From VRUE01 sp963728365 (GTDB lineage: Bacteria > Actinomycetota > Thermoleophilia > Solirubrobacterales > 70-9), in assembly GCA_963728365.1 (NCBI GenBank), contig CAVSJI010000003.1:186001-250000 (forward strand): DNA of 64,000 nucleotides, given 5' to 3'. A program made the position numbers and the translations under genes. Shown here in pieces: positions 28,594 to 38,065 of the stretch (its first letter is position 1; every line of letters starts with the position of its first letter). The notes under the pieces are model-generated. The model searched no databases. It saw only the letters and a list, made by a program, of their open reading frames with translations, and had not been told where the DNA came from.

Positions 28594-28709
28594 GCGGGTG
28601 TCGGGGGACCCTCCCGGCGGCTTGTACTTTTTCGTCGTGAGCTCCAAGGCGCCAGCCTGACCCCTCTCCACCGAAAAAGTTGAGCCGGGAGGGTCCCCCG
28701 AGACCCGCC
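28593..28709. repeat. Family B long palindrome, copy B3
   Basis: 117 bp. Outer arms are 26 bases with one mismatch (28593-28618 and 28684-28709) and unique to this copy. They begin with the last base of the upstream stop codon. The core reads GGCTTGTACTTTTTCG, a central GGCGCCAG, then CACCGAAAAAGTTGAGCC, opposite in orientation to B1 and B2. Confidence 0.92.
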
Positions 28710-28751
28710 CCCCCGGTAACCCCAGTCCCTGACCCGTGTAGCCACCAGCGC

Positions 28752-30416
28752 ATGGACCCAGCCCGCCTAGCGCAGTACCACGAGTACACCCGCCGCCACG
28801 GCGTAAACCCGCTGCTCTACCTGCTGACCCGCATCGTCCTGACCCCGCTCTTCCTGACCTACTTCCGCTACACCCGCATGGGCCGTGTCCACGGCCGGGT
28901 AAAGGGCGGCCTGATCGTCGCCTCCAACCATCGCAGCTTCCTCGACCCCTTCGTGATCGGCGGCGCGCTGCCCTGGCGGCGGCCGCTCAACTACGTCGCC
29001 AAGGTCGAGCTCTTCGAGCGACGCTGGCAGGGATGGATTCTCTCGCGGCTCGGCGCCTTCCCGATCCGCCGCGGCGAGTCCGACGAGGACTCGGTGGAGA
29101 CCGCGCGCCAGGTGGTCGAGCGGCGCGGTGCGGTCTGCATCTTCCCCGAGGGCACGCGCATCCGGACCGGCTCGCTGGCCGATCCGAAGCGTGGCGTCGG
29201 CCGGCTGGCGCTGCAGACCGGCGCCCCGGTGATCCCGGCCGCGGTGCTCGGCACCGAAGAGGTGCGCCGCGGTTGGCGCATCCGTCCGCACCGGATCAAG
29301 GTGCGGCTCGGCAAGGCGATGACCTTCCCGCGCGCCGCCGACCCCTCGCGCGGCCTCGCCACCAACGTCACCTCGCGGATCTGGCCCAACGTCGAGCTGC
29401 AGTGGGAGGACCTCGGGGGCTTGCCGCCGATGCGCCGCGCCGCGGTGATCGGCGCCGGCAGCTGGGGGACCGCCGTCGCCGTGCTGCTCGCCCGCGGCGG
29501 CCTCGAGGTCCAGCTCGCCACGCGCAGCGCCGCGCAGGCTACGGAGATCGAGGAGGCGCGCGAGAACCGGCGCTACCTCGAGGGCGTGCGCCTGCCCGAC
29601 TCGGTCAGCGTGCGGCAGGCCTCCGAGGTGGAGCTGGCCGGCCTCGACCTCGTCTGCCTGGCGATCCCCTCGGGCTCGCTGCCGCAGGCGGTCGGCTCGA
29701 TCGCCGACCGGGTCGGCGACCGCTCGGCGCTGCTGCTGCTCACCAAGGGCCTGATCGCGCCGCTCGGCCAGCTGCCCGCCGAGTACGCCGGCGAGCGGGT
29801 GCGCGCCCGGGCGATCGCCTGCCTCGGCGGGCCCGCCCACGCGCGCGAGGCGGTCTCCGGCTCCGCCGCGCTGGTGCTCGGCTCCGCCGACCGCGACCTG
29901 CGCGACCAGCTCGGCCGCGTCTTCGACCGCTCCGGGCTGGTCTGCGAGCGCTCGCCCGACGTCACCGGCGTCGAGATGGCGGGCGCCGCCAAGAACGCCG
30001 CCGCGCTCGCCGCGGCCGCCGCCGAGCCGCACGGTCAGAACGCCGCCGGGATCGCCGCCGCCCAGGTATGGAGTGAGTGCATCGAGCACGCGCTCGGGCT
30101 CGGTGCCGACCTCGCCACCTTCTCCGGTCTGGCCGGGGTCGGCGACCTGACCGCGACCGTGATGGCGCCCAGCGGGCGCAACCGGCGCGCCGGGGAGCTG
30201 CTCGGCCGCGGCACCCCCGCCGCCGAGATCCCGGCGCAGATCGGCCAGGCTTCGGAGGGCCTCGACGCCGTGCCGCTGCTCGCCAAGGCGACTTCGGCCG
30301 CCGGGGGTCGCAGCGATGCGCTCGGCGGGCTGGCGGCGCTGATTCGCGGTGAGATCGACGCCGACGCCTGGGTCGCCGGCCTGCGCCGGGTCGAGCGGGC
30401 CAGGGAGGCGGCGTGA
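28752..30416 (+). CDS. Fused acylglycerol-phosphate acyltransferase and glycerol-3-phosphate dehydrogenase
   Basis: A 554-residue bifunctional protein. Residues 1-226 form a PlsC-type acyltransferase with catalytic HX4D as NHRSFLD (H60, D65) and the acceptor motif FPEGTRIRTG. Residues 227-554 are a full-length GpsA NAD(P)H glycerol-3-phosphate dehydrogenase: AAVIGAGSWGTAVAVLL, LGGPAHAREAVSG and the catalytic Lys in GAAKNAAALAAA. No stop or frameshift separates them, but Met 227 could allow internal initiation. GpsA supplies the glycerol-3-phosphate whose acylated form PlsC uses. The usual arrangement is separate genes. The ATG at 28752 is chosen because PlsC begins there. Confidence 0.88.
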   Translation: MDPARLAQYHEYTRRHGVNPLLYLLTRIVLTPLFLTYFRYTRMGRVHGRVKGGLIVASNHRSFLDPFVIGGALPWRRPLNYVAKVELFERRWQGWILSRLGAFPIRRGESDEDSVETARQVVERRGAVCIFPEGTRIRTGSLADPKRGVGRLALQTGAPVIPAAVLGTEEVRRGWRIRPHRIKVRLGKAMTFPRAADPSRGLATNVTSRIWPNVELQWEDLGGLPPMRRAAVIGAGSWGTAVAVLLARGGLEVQLATRSAAQATEIEEARENRRYLEGVRLPDSVSVRQASEVELAGLDLVCLAIPSGSLPQAVGSIADRVGDRSALLLLTKGLIAPLGQLPAEYAGERVRARAIACLGGPAHAREAVSGSAALVLGSADRDLRDQLGRVFDRSGLVCERSPDVTGVEMAGAAKNAAALAAAAAEPHGQNAAGIAAAQVWSECIEHALGLGADLATFSGLAGVGDLTATVMAPSGRNRRAGELLGRGTPAAEIPAQIGQASEGLDAVPLLAKATSAAGGRSDALGGLAALIRGEIDADAWVAGLRRVERAREAA

Positions 30417-30417
30417 G

Positions 30418-30466
30418 CTTCCGGTGCGCCTTTTCCTCCCCATGCGGGGATAAGGCGCACCGGAAG
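30418..30466. repeat. Family C palindrome, copy C2
   Basis: Arms CTTCCGGTGCGCCTT and complement, with an inner CCCC-GGGG stem and a four-base loop. It starts two bases after the PlsC-GpsA stop and ends 28 bases before the ECF sigma gene. Confidence 0.88.
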
Positions 30467-30494
30467 GGTTCTGGCCGCCGTCTAGGCTTGCGAC

Positions 30495-31055
30495 GTGAGC
30501 GCAGCGGAGAACGTCGAGCCGGCGAGCCTCGATCCGGAGGCGAAGGCGGAGCTCGACCGGGCCTTCGAAGACCTCTACCGGACCCACCTGCGCGACGTCT
30601 ATTCCTACGCCTACTACCGGGTCGGCAACCAGCACGACGCCGAGGACCTCACCGAGCAGGCCTTCCTGCAGGCCTACCGGCACTTCGACCGCGCCCGGCG
30701 CGAGTCAGACGGGCGGCCGCTGCGTCCCTGGCTGATCCGCATCGCCCACAACCTCACCTCCAACTACTACCGCGACCGCTCGCGCCGGCCGCAGACCTCG
30801 CTGGAGACCGCCGACCCGATAGTCGCCCGGCACGGCACCGAGGCGATCGCCGAGGGGCGCGAGGAGCTGCGCCAGGTGATGGCGCACCTCGACCGGCTCT
30901 CCGACGACCGCCGCGAGGCGCTGATCATGCGCTTCGCGCTGGGCATGGACAACCGCGAGATCGCCCGGTCCCTGGGGCGCAGCGACGGCGCGACCAAGGT
31001 GCTGATCCACCGGGCGATCAAGCAGCTGCAGGAGGAGATGAGCGCCGATGAATGA
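30495..31055 (+). CDS. ECF-subfamily RNA polymerase sigma factor
   Basis: A 186-residue sigma-70-family factor of the extracytoplasmic-function class. Region 2 is LYRTHLRDVYSYAYYRVGNQHDAEDLTEQAF, and PWLIRIAHNLTSNYYRDRSR is region 2.4. Region 4 is LSDDRREALIMRFALGMDNREIARSLGRSDGATKVLIHRAI. GTG at 30495 is the first start in frame. It overlaps the next small membrane gene by eight bases, the arrangement usual for an ECF sigma and its anti-sigma partner. The DNA sequences it recognises cannot be read from here. Confidence 0.92.
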   Translation: MSAAENVEPASLDPEAKAELDRAFEDLYRTHLRDVYSYAYYRVGNQHDAEDLTEQAFLQAYRHFDRARRESDGRPLRPWLIRIAHNLTSNYYRDRSRRPQTSLETADPIVARHGTEAIAEGREELRQVMAHLDRLSDDRREALIMRFALGMDNREIARSLGRSDGATKVLIHRAIKQLQEEMSADE

Positions 31056-31395
31056 GGCGAGCCAGCGACTGACCGGCAGCACCTGGGACGTCGAGCACCT
31101 GCTCTCCGACGCGCTGCGTCCGATCGAGCCCCCCGAGCGGCTTTCGGGCCGCTTCGAGGACGCCCTCGCGGCGGTCACCCAGGCCGCCGCCGAGGAGCTC
31201 TCCGACTGGGCTGAGGAGCTCTCCGAGAGCGAGCTGCGGGCGCTTCGCGACCCGCGCAACTGGGTCCGGCCGGTCGTCGCCATGGGCGCTGGAGGCGCCG
31301 CGGCCGGCGCCCTGGTGGCGCTCGAGCTACGCCGCCGTGGGCGCCAGCAGGCCAAGGGCGGCCTGCGCTCGCTGGCCGCCCGGATCAGGCCGTAG
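31048..31395 (+). CDS. Small single-pass membrane protein, possible anti-sigma partner
   Basis: A 115-residue protein. The first 70 residues are acidic and helical (LSGRFEDALAAVTQAAAEEL and EELSESELRALRDP), one membrane helix lies at about 75-93 (VVAMGAGGAAAGALVAL), and the short C-terminal tail is Arg/Lys-rich. It overlaps the ECF sigma gene by eight bases. I see no zinc HxxxCxxC motif, so a classical ZAS anti-sigma factor is excluded. A membrane partner that holds or senses for the sigma factor is plausible by position only. Confidence 0.6.
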   Translation: MNEASQRLTGSTWDVEHLLSDALRPIEPPERLSGRFEDALAAVTQAAAEELSDWAEELSESELRALRDPRNWVRPVVAMGAGGAAAGALVALELRRRGRQQAKGGLRSLAARIRP

Positions 31396-31795
31396 CCGCG
31401 GCGCGCTTGCGCGGCGCCGGCGTGGCGAGCGCGGCGGCGACCCCGAGCGCTCCGAGCGCCAGGTGCAGCAGGTTGATCCCGCCGTTGACCGGCACCAGCC
31501 CGAGGATCGCGTTGCCGCTGCCCAACGCGAAGCCCCAGAGGGCGAGCGCCATGTAGGCGGCGCCCAGGCCGAGCGAATAGGTTCGCGAAGCGTAGCCGGC
31601 GAGGTAGAGCCCGAGTGCGCCGGCGAGCACGTGCAGGACGTTGCTCCAGCCGTTGACCGCGAAGACGCCGAGCGCGTCCTTGACCTCGCCGGGCGAGCCG
31701 AACGAGGCGCTGTAGAAGAAGCCGACGATGCCGAAGGCGACCAGCGCCGCGCCGGCCAGCGAGGCGTAGAGGCGGGCGGGGCTGGGGGCGTCCAT
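31385..31795 (-). CDS. DUF4383 membrane protein
   Basis: A 136-residue protein with four membrane helices, containing VNGWSNVLHVLAGALGLYLA and VNGGINLLHLALGALGVAAA, the paired N-x-x-H-x-x-x-G pattern of the DUF4383 family. The family is common in actinobacteria and has no known function. It overlaps the 3' end of the preceding convergent small membrane gene by 11 bases and is divergent from the rhomboid gene 27 bases away. The Met at 31795 is the first of its frame that precedes a membrane helix. Confidence 0.8.
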   Translation of the reverse strand: MDAPSPARLYASLAGAALVAFGIVGFFYSASFGSPGEVKDALGVFAVNGWSNVLHVLAGALGLYLAGYASRTYSLGLGAAYMALALWGFALGSGNAILGLVPVNGGINLLHLALGALGVAAALATPAPRKRAAATA

Positions 31796-31822
31796 CGCGG
31801 CGATTGTAGGCTGCTGATCCCC

Positions 31823-32644
31823 GTGGCCCAGACCTGCTACCGCCATCCCGACCGCGAGACCGGCGTTTCCTGCTCCGCCTGCGGACGGCCGATCTGCCCC
31901 GACTGCATGACCCCGACCCCGGTCGGCATGCGCTGCCCCGAGTGCGCCCGCCAGCGCACCCGCGTCACCCGCGGTGTCGGCGAGGCGGGCCTTTTCGCCA
32001 GTGCGCCGGCGACCTTCATCCTGATCGCGCTCAACGCCGCCGCCTTCCTCGGCGAGGTGGCCGGCGCCAGCGGTGGCTTTGGCGTCGCCAACTCCTCCGT
32101 CGTGCGGGAATTCGGCCTCTTCGGCCCCTCGGTCGCCGAAGGCGAGTGGTACCGGCTGCTCGGCGGCGGCTTCCTGCACGTCAGCCTGCTCCACATCGGC
32201 TTCAACATGTTCGCCCTCTACTTCCTCGGTCGCCTGCTCGAGCCGGGGATCGGCACCGTGCGCTTCGTCTTCCTCTACTTCGCCTCGCTCTTCGGTGGTG
32301 CCTTGGGCGCCCTGCTGCTCAACCCCGACGCGCTGACGATCGGCGCCTCCGGCGCGATCTTCGGCCTCTTCGGCGCCACCTTCGTGATCGCTCGCGGCCG
32401 TGGGGTCGATGCGGTCGCCGGCACGATCGGCGTGATTCTGCTGCTCAACCTGGCGATCAGCTTCGGCAGCCCCGACATCAGTCTCGGCGGCCACCTCGGC
32501 GGGCTCGTCGCGGGCGTGATCTGCGCGCTGGCGATCATCGCCGGAGATCGGGGGATGCTCGGTCCCAACCGCCTGCCGGCCGAGCTGCTCGCGATGACCG
32601 CGGTCGGCGTGCTTTCGGTTGCCGGGGCCCTGGCCGTCGCCTGA
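31823..32644 (+). CDS. Rhomboid intramembrane serine protease with N-terminal zinc finger
   Basis: A 273-residue membrane protease. An N-terminal B-box-like zinc ribbon (CYRHPDRETGVSCSACGRPI, then CPDCM and CPECA) faces the cytoplasm before six membrane helices. The rhomboid motifs are HIGFNMFALYFLG (HxxxN), IGASGAIFGLFGA with catalytic S176, and GGHLGGLVAG with H224. Its substrates are unknown; GlpG- and YqgP-like proteins cleave single-pass membrane proteins. The GTG at 31823 is chosen to include the zinc finger. The same zinc-finger-rhomboid layout is known in other actinobacteria. Confidence 0.92.
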   Translation: MAQTCYRHPDRETGVSCSACGRPICPDCMTPTPVGMRCPECARQRTRVTRGVGEAGLFASAPATFILIALNAAAFLGEVAGASGGFGVANSSVVREFGLFGPSVAEGEWYRLLGGGFLHVSLLHIGFNMFALYFLGRLLEPGIGTVRFVFLYFASLFGGALGALLLNPDALTIGASGAIFGLFGATFVIARGRGVDAVAGTIGVILLLNLAISFGSPDISLGGHLGGLVAGVICALAIIAGDRGMLGPNRLPAELLAMTAVGVLSVAGALAVA

Positions 32645-32649
32645 AGCGC

Positions 32650-33561
32650 TCAGCGGCGGCGCGCGGGCGCGCGCAGCTCGGCGAAGCCGAGGTTGCCGGG
32701 CGGCTCGACCAGGTCCGGATGGAGGATGTGGCCGAGCAGCTCGACTCCGTCGATCAGGCGCGGTCCGGGCCGCGAGAAGGTCGAGGCGGCGTCGACGGCG
32801 AAGACCTGGCGCGCCCCGAGATCCTCGATCTCGAACCAGTGTTCCAGCGCCTGGGTGCGCGAACCGTCGACGTACCAGCCGCAGGGCATCGCGATGACCA
32901 CGTCGGGACTGAGCCCCGAGAGCTCGCCCCACGAGACCTCCGGTGACTTCAACCCGGGCGGCCCTGCGACATCCTCGCCACCGGCGATCGAGATCATCTC
33001 GGGTACCCAGTGGCCGCCGACGTAGGGCGGGTCGAGCCACTCGAGCGCGATCACCCGCGGCTGGCTGGCCCCGGCGACCGCGGCGCGCACCGTCGCCAGC
33101 CGGCCTTCGAGCTCGCCGCGCAGCTCGTGGGCGCGTTCGGGGATTCCAGCCGCCTCGCCGAGGCGGATCACGTCCTCGAGCATCTCGGCGAGCGTGCTCG
33201 GGTCCTGTTGCAGGACCCGCGGTTTGCTCGGCAGCCGCGCCGCGACCTCGAGCACGTCCTCAAAGGAGACCGCGCATACGGCGCAGATCGCCTGGGTGAC
33301 GATCAGGTCGGGACGCAGCTCGGCCAGCGACTCCTCGTCGAGCTCGTAGAGCGCTTGCCCCTCGGCGACCCGCAGCTTGACGGCCCGGTCGATTTCGGCC
33401 GCGTCAAGCCCGGCGGGAAGCACCGAGCGGGTCAGGTCGGGCAGGTCGCGCGCCTGCGGCGGGTGGTCGCACTCATGGGTGACCGCGACGACACTGTCGT
33501 CGAGGCCGAGCGCGAAAAGCATCTCGGTGGCCGACGGAACGAGGCTCGCGATGCGCATCAC
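32650..33561 (-). CDS. BtuF-like periplasmic-binding-fold protein
   Basis: A 303-residue protein of the helical-backbone substrate-binding fold used for B12 and siderophores: RIASLVPSATEMLFALGL, DLIVTQAICAVCAVSFEDV and VIALEWLDPPYVGGHWVPEM match cobalamin-binding proteins. There is no signal peptide or lipobox, so unlike BtuF it should stay inside the cell. Similar signal-less proteins are common in actinobacteria and their role is unclear. It starts with two Met codons, either of which may be used. No BtuCD genes are near. It is convergent with the rhomboid gene, six bases away. Confidence 0.78.
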   Translation of the reverse strand: MMRIASLVPSATEMLFALGLDDSVVAVTHECDHPPQARDLPDLTRSVLPAGLDAAEIDRAVKLRVAEGQALYELDEESLAELRPDLIVTQAICAVCAVSFEDVLEVAARLPSKPRVLQQDPSTLAEMLEDVIRLGEAAGIPERAHELRGELEGRLATVRAAVAGASQPRVIALEWLDPPYVGGHWVPEMISIAGGEDVAGPPGLKSPEVSWGELSGLSPDVVIAMPCGWYVDGSRTQALEHWFEIEDLGARQVFAVDAASTFSRPGPRLIDGVELLGHILHPDLVEPPGNLGFAELRAPARRR

Positions 33562-33674
33562 CGCTCAATATGCCATTGATCGGTCGTCCGCTGCCCGGAA
33601 CCGCGGCTCAGAAGGCTATATTGCCTAGGCCGAATGGCCGACGACCTCCCCCGAAGTACCGGGCCATATAGACG

Positions 33675-34973
33675 ATGAGCGCGCTCCTGCTCGTCTTGCT
33701 ACTCGTGCTGGTGGCCGTCAACGGCTTCTTCGTCGCGGCCGAGTTCGCCCTGGTGCGCAGTCGCCGCGGCAAGATCGAGCAGCTCGCCTCCGAAGGCGAG
33801 AGTGGCGCCGAGGAGGTGATGGAGCAGCTCGACAAGATCGACGAGTCGCTTTCCGCCTGTCAGATCGGCGTGACGATGGCCTCGATCGGAATCGGTTTCC
33901 TCGGCGAGCCCTCGCTGGCGAAGCTGCTCGAACCGGCTTTCGGCGGCCTCTCCCACGAGGTCGCCGTGGCGCTCTCGGTGGCGATCGCCTTCGCCCTGGT
34001 CACCGCGATCCACATCAGCATCGGCGAGCAGGTGCCGAAGATGCTGGCGATCAGCCACGCCGAGCGGACGGCGCGCCGGGTCTCGCGGCCGCTCAACTGG
34101 TTCAGCGTCGCGACGGCCCCGGTGATCATTGCGCTCAGCGCGCTCTCCAACGCGATCGTCCGCCTCTTCGGCGTCGACCCGACCGACATCGAAGAGAAGC
34201 ACACGGCCGAGGACCTCAAGCAGATCATCGACAGCTCGCGGCTCGGCGGCACGCTCGACCCCGGCGAGGCCGGGATGCTGGGCGGCGTCTTCCACCTGCA
34301 CGAGCAGGAGGCGCGCGAGGTGATGACGCCGATCCCGGCGGTGGTCACCGTCGACTCATCCGAGACGGTCGAGACCGCCCTGCGCCGCTGCGTGACCTCT
34401 GGCCACACCCGTCTGGTCGTGATCGAGGACGAAAACCCCGACCGGGTCAAGGGCATCGTCCACAACAACAGCCTCGCCCGCCTCTACATGAGCGACGGGC
34501 CGCGGGCGGAGATCGGGCCGGCGGTGCGCGACGCGGTGATCGTCCCCGAGACCCGGCCGCTCGACGACCTGCTCCACGACCTGCAGGTGCAGCGCACCTC
34601 GCTGGCGGTGATCGTCGACGAGTACGGGCGCACAGTGGGGATCGTCACGGTCGAGGACATCCTCGAGGAGGTGGTGGGGGAGATCGAGGACGAGACCGAT
34701 CCGCGCGCCGCTGCCCTGCGCCGGCTGGCCGGTGGCGAGTGGTTCGTTCGCGGCCACGTCTCGCTCGGCGACCTCTCCGACGCCGGGATCGACCTGCCGG
34801 TCGACACCGACGCCTACAACTCGGTCGGCGGCTACGTCTTCGGCGAGCTCGGCCGGCTGCCCAAGCGCGGCGACACGATCGTCGCCAACGGCTACACGAT
34901 TCGGGTCGAGTCGGTGCGCGAGAACCGGATCGAGGCGGTCCGGATCAGCGGTTCCGTCCGCGACGACGCCTAG
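33675..34973 (+). CDS. CNNM/CorC-family transporter (HlyC/CorC-type hemolysin family)
   Basis: A 432-residue inner-membrane protein. Four helices in the first 180 residues form the DUF21/CNNM domain (VAVNGFFVAAEFALVRSRRG, HISIGEQVPKMLAI), then two CBS domains (about 205-330, EVMTPIPAVVTVDSSE and DEYGRTVGIVTVEDILEEVV), then a C-terminal CorC_HlyC domain. Family members move magnesium or sodium, with ATP-Mg sensed by the CBS pair. The name hemolysin is historical. The ATG at 33675 is followed at once by the first helix. No obvious partner gene is adjacent. Confidence 0.9.
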   Translation: MSALLLVLLLVLVAVNGFFVAAEFALVRSRRGKIEQLASEGESGAEEVMEQLDKIDESLSACQIGVTMASIGIGFLGEPSLAKLLEPAFGGLSHEVAVALSVAIAFALVTAIHISIGEQVPKMLAISHAERTARRVSRPLNWFSVATAPVIIALSALSNAIVRLFGVDPTDIEEKHTAEDLKQIIDSSRLGGTLDPGEAGMLGGVFHLHEQEAREVMTPIPAVVTVDSSETVETALRRCVTSGHTRLVVIEDENPDRVKGIVHNNSLARLYMSDGPRAEIGPAVRDAVIVPETRPLDDLLHDLQVQRTSLAVIVDEYGRTVGIVTVEDILEEVVGEIEDETDPRAAALRRLAGGEWFVRGHVSLGDLSDAGIDLPVDTDAYNSVGGYVFGELGRLPKRGDTIVANGYTIRVESVRENRIEAVRISGSVRDDA

Positions 34974-35017
34974 CTTCCTGCGGCAACCCGCAGTTCACCG
35001 AACCCTGGAGGTGTCGC

Positions 35018-35248
35018 ATGTGGGTTGTGCGATTGAGTGACAAGCAGCTGGAGGTTATGCGAGCCCTGCTGCGCGCCGAGGAGCACCTCGGACCAGCGCT
35101 TCGGGGAGCGGTCGAAGCCCTCGACCTGGCACGCTGGGACGAGCTGCCCGAAGCCGAGCTGCCCTGGGAGGAGATCGAGGCCCAGGCACGCCAGCAGGGC
35201 ATCTCTCCGGCTGACGTGATCTGGGACCTCGCGGGCCGCAAGGTTTAG
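35018..35248 (+). CDS. Small acidic protein (76 residues)
   Basis: A short cytoplasmic protein starting WVVRLSDKQLEVMRALLRAE. Its first 35 residues look like a helix pair and the rest is acidic and helical, ending PADVIWDLAGRKV. There is a clear GGAGG nine bases before ATG 35018, and codon use matches the neighbours, so it is probably a real gene. I do not recognise the family. Its stop overlaps the convergent dehydrogenase stop by four bases. Confidence 0.6.
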   Translation: MWVVRLSDKQLEVMRALLRAEEHLGPALRGAVEALDLARWDELPEAELPWEEIEAQARQQGISPADVIWDLAGRKV

Positions 35249-36069
35249 TCGTACGAGTAGAAGCCCGCGCCGGACTTTCGTCCGAGCTTTCCCTCGCCGA
35301 CCAGCTCCACGATGAGGCCGGGCGGTTTGCTGGCGATCTCCCCGTTGTCGGCGTAGAGGGCGTCGCCGATCGCCTCGGAGACGTCGAGCCCGACGAAGTC
35401 GAGCAGCGCCAGGGGGCCCATCGGGTGGCCGGCGCCGAGCTTCATGCAGGTGTCGACCTCGGCGGCCTCCATGCCGGTGCGCTCCATCAGGCGGACGGCT
35501 TCGAAGAGGTAGGGGAAGAGCAGGCGGTTGACGACGAAGCCGGCTTGGTCGGGGACCTCCACCGCGGTCTTGCCGAGCGCCGCGCACCAGGCGAGGGCCG
35601 TCTCGCGGGCGCCCTCGGTGCCGTCCGGGAAGCAGACCTCGACCAGCTTCATGCGTGGCACGGGGTTGAAGACGTGCAGACCGAAGAGCCTGCCCTCGAC
35701 GCCGCCCGCCTTGGCGATCGCGGCGACGCTCAGCGACGAGGTCGTGGTCGCCAGCTGCGCCTTGGGACAGGCTTCGGCGATCGAGGAGAGCAGCTCGCCC
35801 TTGGGCTCGACTTCCTCGATGATCGCCTCGACGATCACGTCGCACTCGGCGAGGTCGGCCGGATCGGTCGTGACCCGCAGCCGCGAGGGCTCCGCCCCGT
35901 CGATCTTGGCGCAGGCAGCGACCACTTTCTCCTCCGCCCGCCAAGCCGAAGCCTCGCTTCGTGCGAGAAGGATGGTGTCAGCTGTGGTCGTGGAGACAGC
36001 CGCCAACCCCGTGGCGATGGCTCCGCTCCCAGCGATTCCCGGACTCTCATATCCCATGCTTGCGTTCAT
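35245..36069 (-). CDS. 3-hydroxyacyl-CoA dehydrogenase (3-hydroxybutyryl-CoA type)
   Basis: NAD-dependent oxidation of (S)-3-hydroxyacyl-CoA in beta-oxidation; 274 residues, the short stand-alone form. The Rossmann motif is GIAGSGAIATGLAAV. The catalytic His is in LHVFNPVPRMKLVE, followed by GFVVNRLLFPYLFEAVRL and GAGHPMGPLALLDFVGLDV. The usual first glycines read AGSG in place of GAG, a mild change. It heads away from the thiolase gene, with palindrome B4 and a palindromic operator between them. Pathway context: the neighbouring thiolase performs the next step. Confidence 0.9.
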   Translation of the reverse strand: MNASMGYESPGIAGSGAIATGLAAVSTTTADTILLARSEASAWRAEEKVVAACAKIDGAEPSRLRVTTDPADLAECDVIVEAIIEEVEPKGELLSSIAEACPKAQLATTTSSLSVAAIAKAGGVEGRLFGLHVFNPVPRMKLVEVCFPDGTEGARETALAWCAALGKTAVEVPDQAGFVVNRLLFPYLFEAVRLMERTGMEAAEVDTCMKLGAGHPMGPLALLDFVGLDVSEAIGDALYADNGEIASKPPGLIVELVGEGKLGRKSGAGFYSYD

Positions 36070-36098
36070 TGGGCGGGTTCCTATCAGGCGGGCGTGAA

Positions 36099-36210
36099 CG
36101 GGCGTCGTGTGCCCCTCTGAACGGCTTGTACTTTTTCGTCGTGAGCTTGCGGCGCCAGCCTTTTAGCTCTACACCGAAAAAGTTGAGTGAAGAGCGGCAT
36201 ACGACGCCCG
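36099..36210. repeat. Family B long palindrome, copy B4
   Basis: 112 bp. Outer arms are 20 bases with two mismatches (36099-36118 and 36191-36210). The core GGCTTGTACTTTTTCGTCGT, central GGCGCCAG and CACCGAAAAAGTTGAG are nearly identical to B3. It lies between two divergent genes, so it is not a terminator for either. Confidence 0.9.
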
Positions 36211-36225
36211 CCAAGGCCGCGCTCC

Positions 36226-36245
36226 GATTGACTGACCAGTCAATC
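36226..36245. promoter_or_regulatory. Palindromic operator upstream of the thiolase gene
   Basis: GATTGACTGACCAGTCAATC, a 20-base palindrome apart from the central pair. Nineteen of its 20 bases recur at 43655-43674 before an acyl-CoA dehydrogenase gene. Its TTGACT half could double as a -35, with TATCTT at 36253-36258 as the -10. The size and symmetry suit a TetR-family repressor. Confidence 0.75.
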
Positions 36246-36294
36246 GGTGAGGTATCTTGGTTGGAGGCGTGTAGATCGAGACTTGGAGGCCCTG

Positions 36295-37482
<1,188 letters not shown>

Positions 37483-37537
37483 GCCAATTCGGGCACCCGA
37501 CTTGCCGTCGATGGGTACGGCGCGATAACTTGCTCGC

Positions 37538-38023
37538 ATGGGCAGGGGGGTGATCGCGCTGGCAGCCGTGGCGGCGGCACTCGTCGTTGCCGGCTGCGGT
37601 GGCAGTGGCAGCGGAAGCGATTCGACCGTGACCACGGGCTCGCTCTCCAAGGAGGCCTTCGTCGAGAAGGCCGACGCGATCTGCGCCAAGGGCAACAAAC
37701 GGCTGCAGAAGGGCTTTGCGAACTACCTGCGCAAGAACAAAAAAAGCATCATCGCCCTGCGACATCCGAGCAAGGAGGACTACGACGGCCTGATCGGCGG
37801 CGTCCTGGTCCCCAACCTCGAATGGGAAATCAAGGAAATCCGCGCGCTCGGCGCCCCCGACGGCGACGAGGAGCGGATCGAAGAAATCGTCACCGCGTGG
37901 GAAGAAGGAATCCAAGTCGCCGAGACCGATCCCAAGGCCGTCAAGCACAGCAGCGAAGCGATCTTCGGGATCGGCAGCCGGCTGGCCAAGGAATATGGCC
38001 TCGAAGTCTGCGGCAGTCGCTGA
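37538..38023 (+). CDS. Putative lipoprotein
   Basis: A 161-residue exported protein. The signal peptide VIALAAVAAALVVAGC ends in the lipobox VAGC (Cys at about residue 20), followed by a Gly/Ser linker. The mature part is charged and helical, with an internal cysteine pair (DAICAKGNKRL and GLEVCGSR). I do not recognise the family; it resembles many small actinobacterial lipoproteins of unknown role. It sits between the thiolase and the first acyl-CoA dehydrogenase. Confidence 0.7.
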   Translation: MGRGVIALAAVAAALVVAGCGGSGSGSDSTVTTGSLSKEAFVEKADAICAKGNKRLQKGFANYLRKNKKSIIALRHPSKEDYDGLIGGVLVPNLEWEIKEIRALGAPDGDEERIEEIVTAWEEGIQVAETDPKAVKHSSEAIFGIGSRLAKEYGLEVCGSR

Positions 38024-38065
38024 GGACTGGCTGGGCGGCCAGTCGGCCGCTATGCTCCGCGGCCG

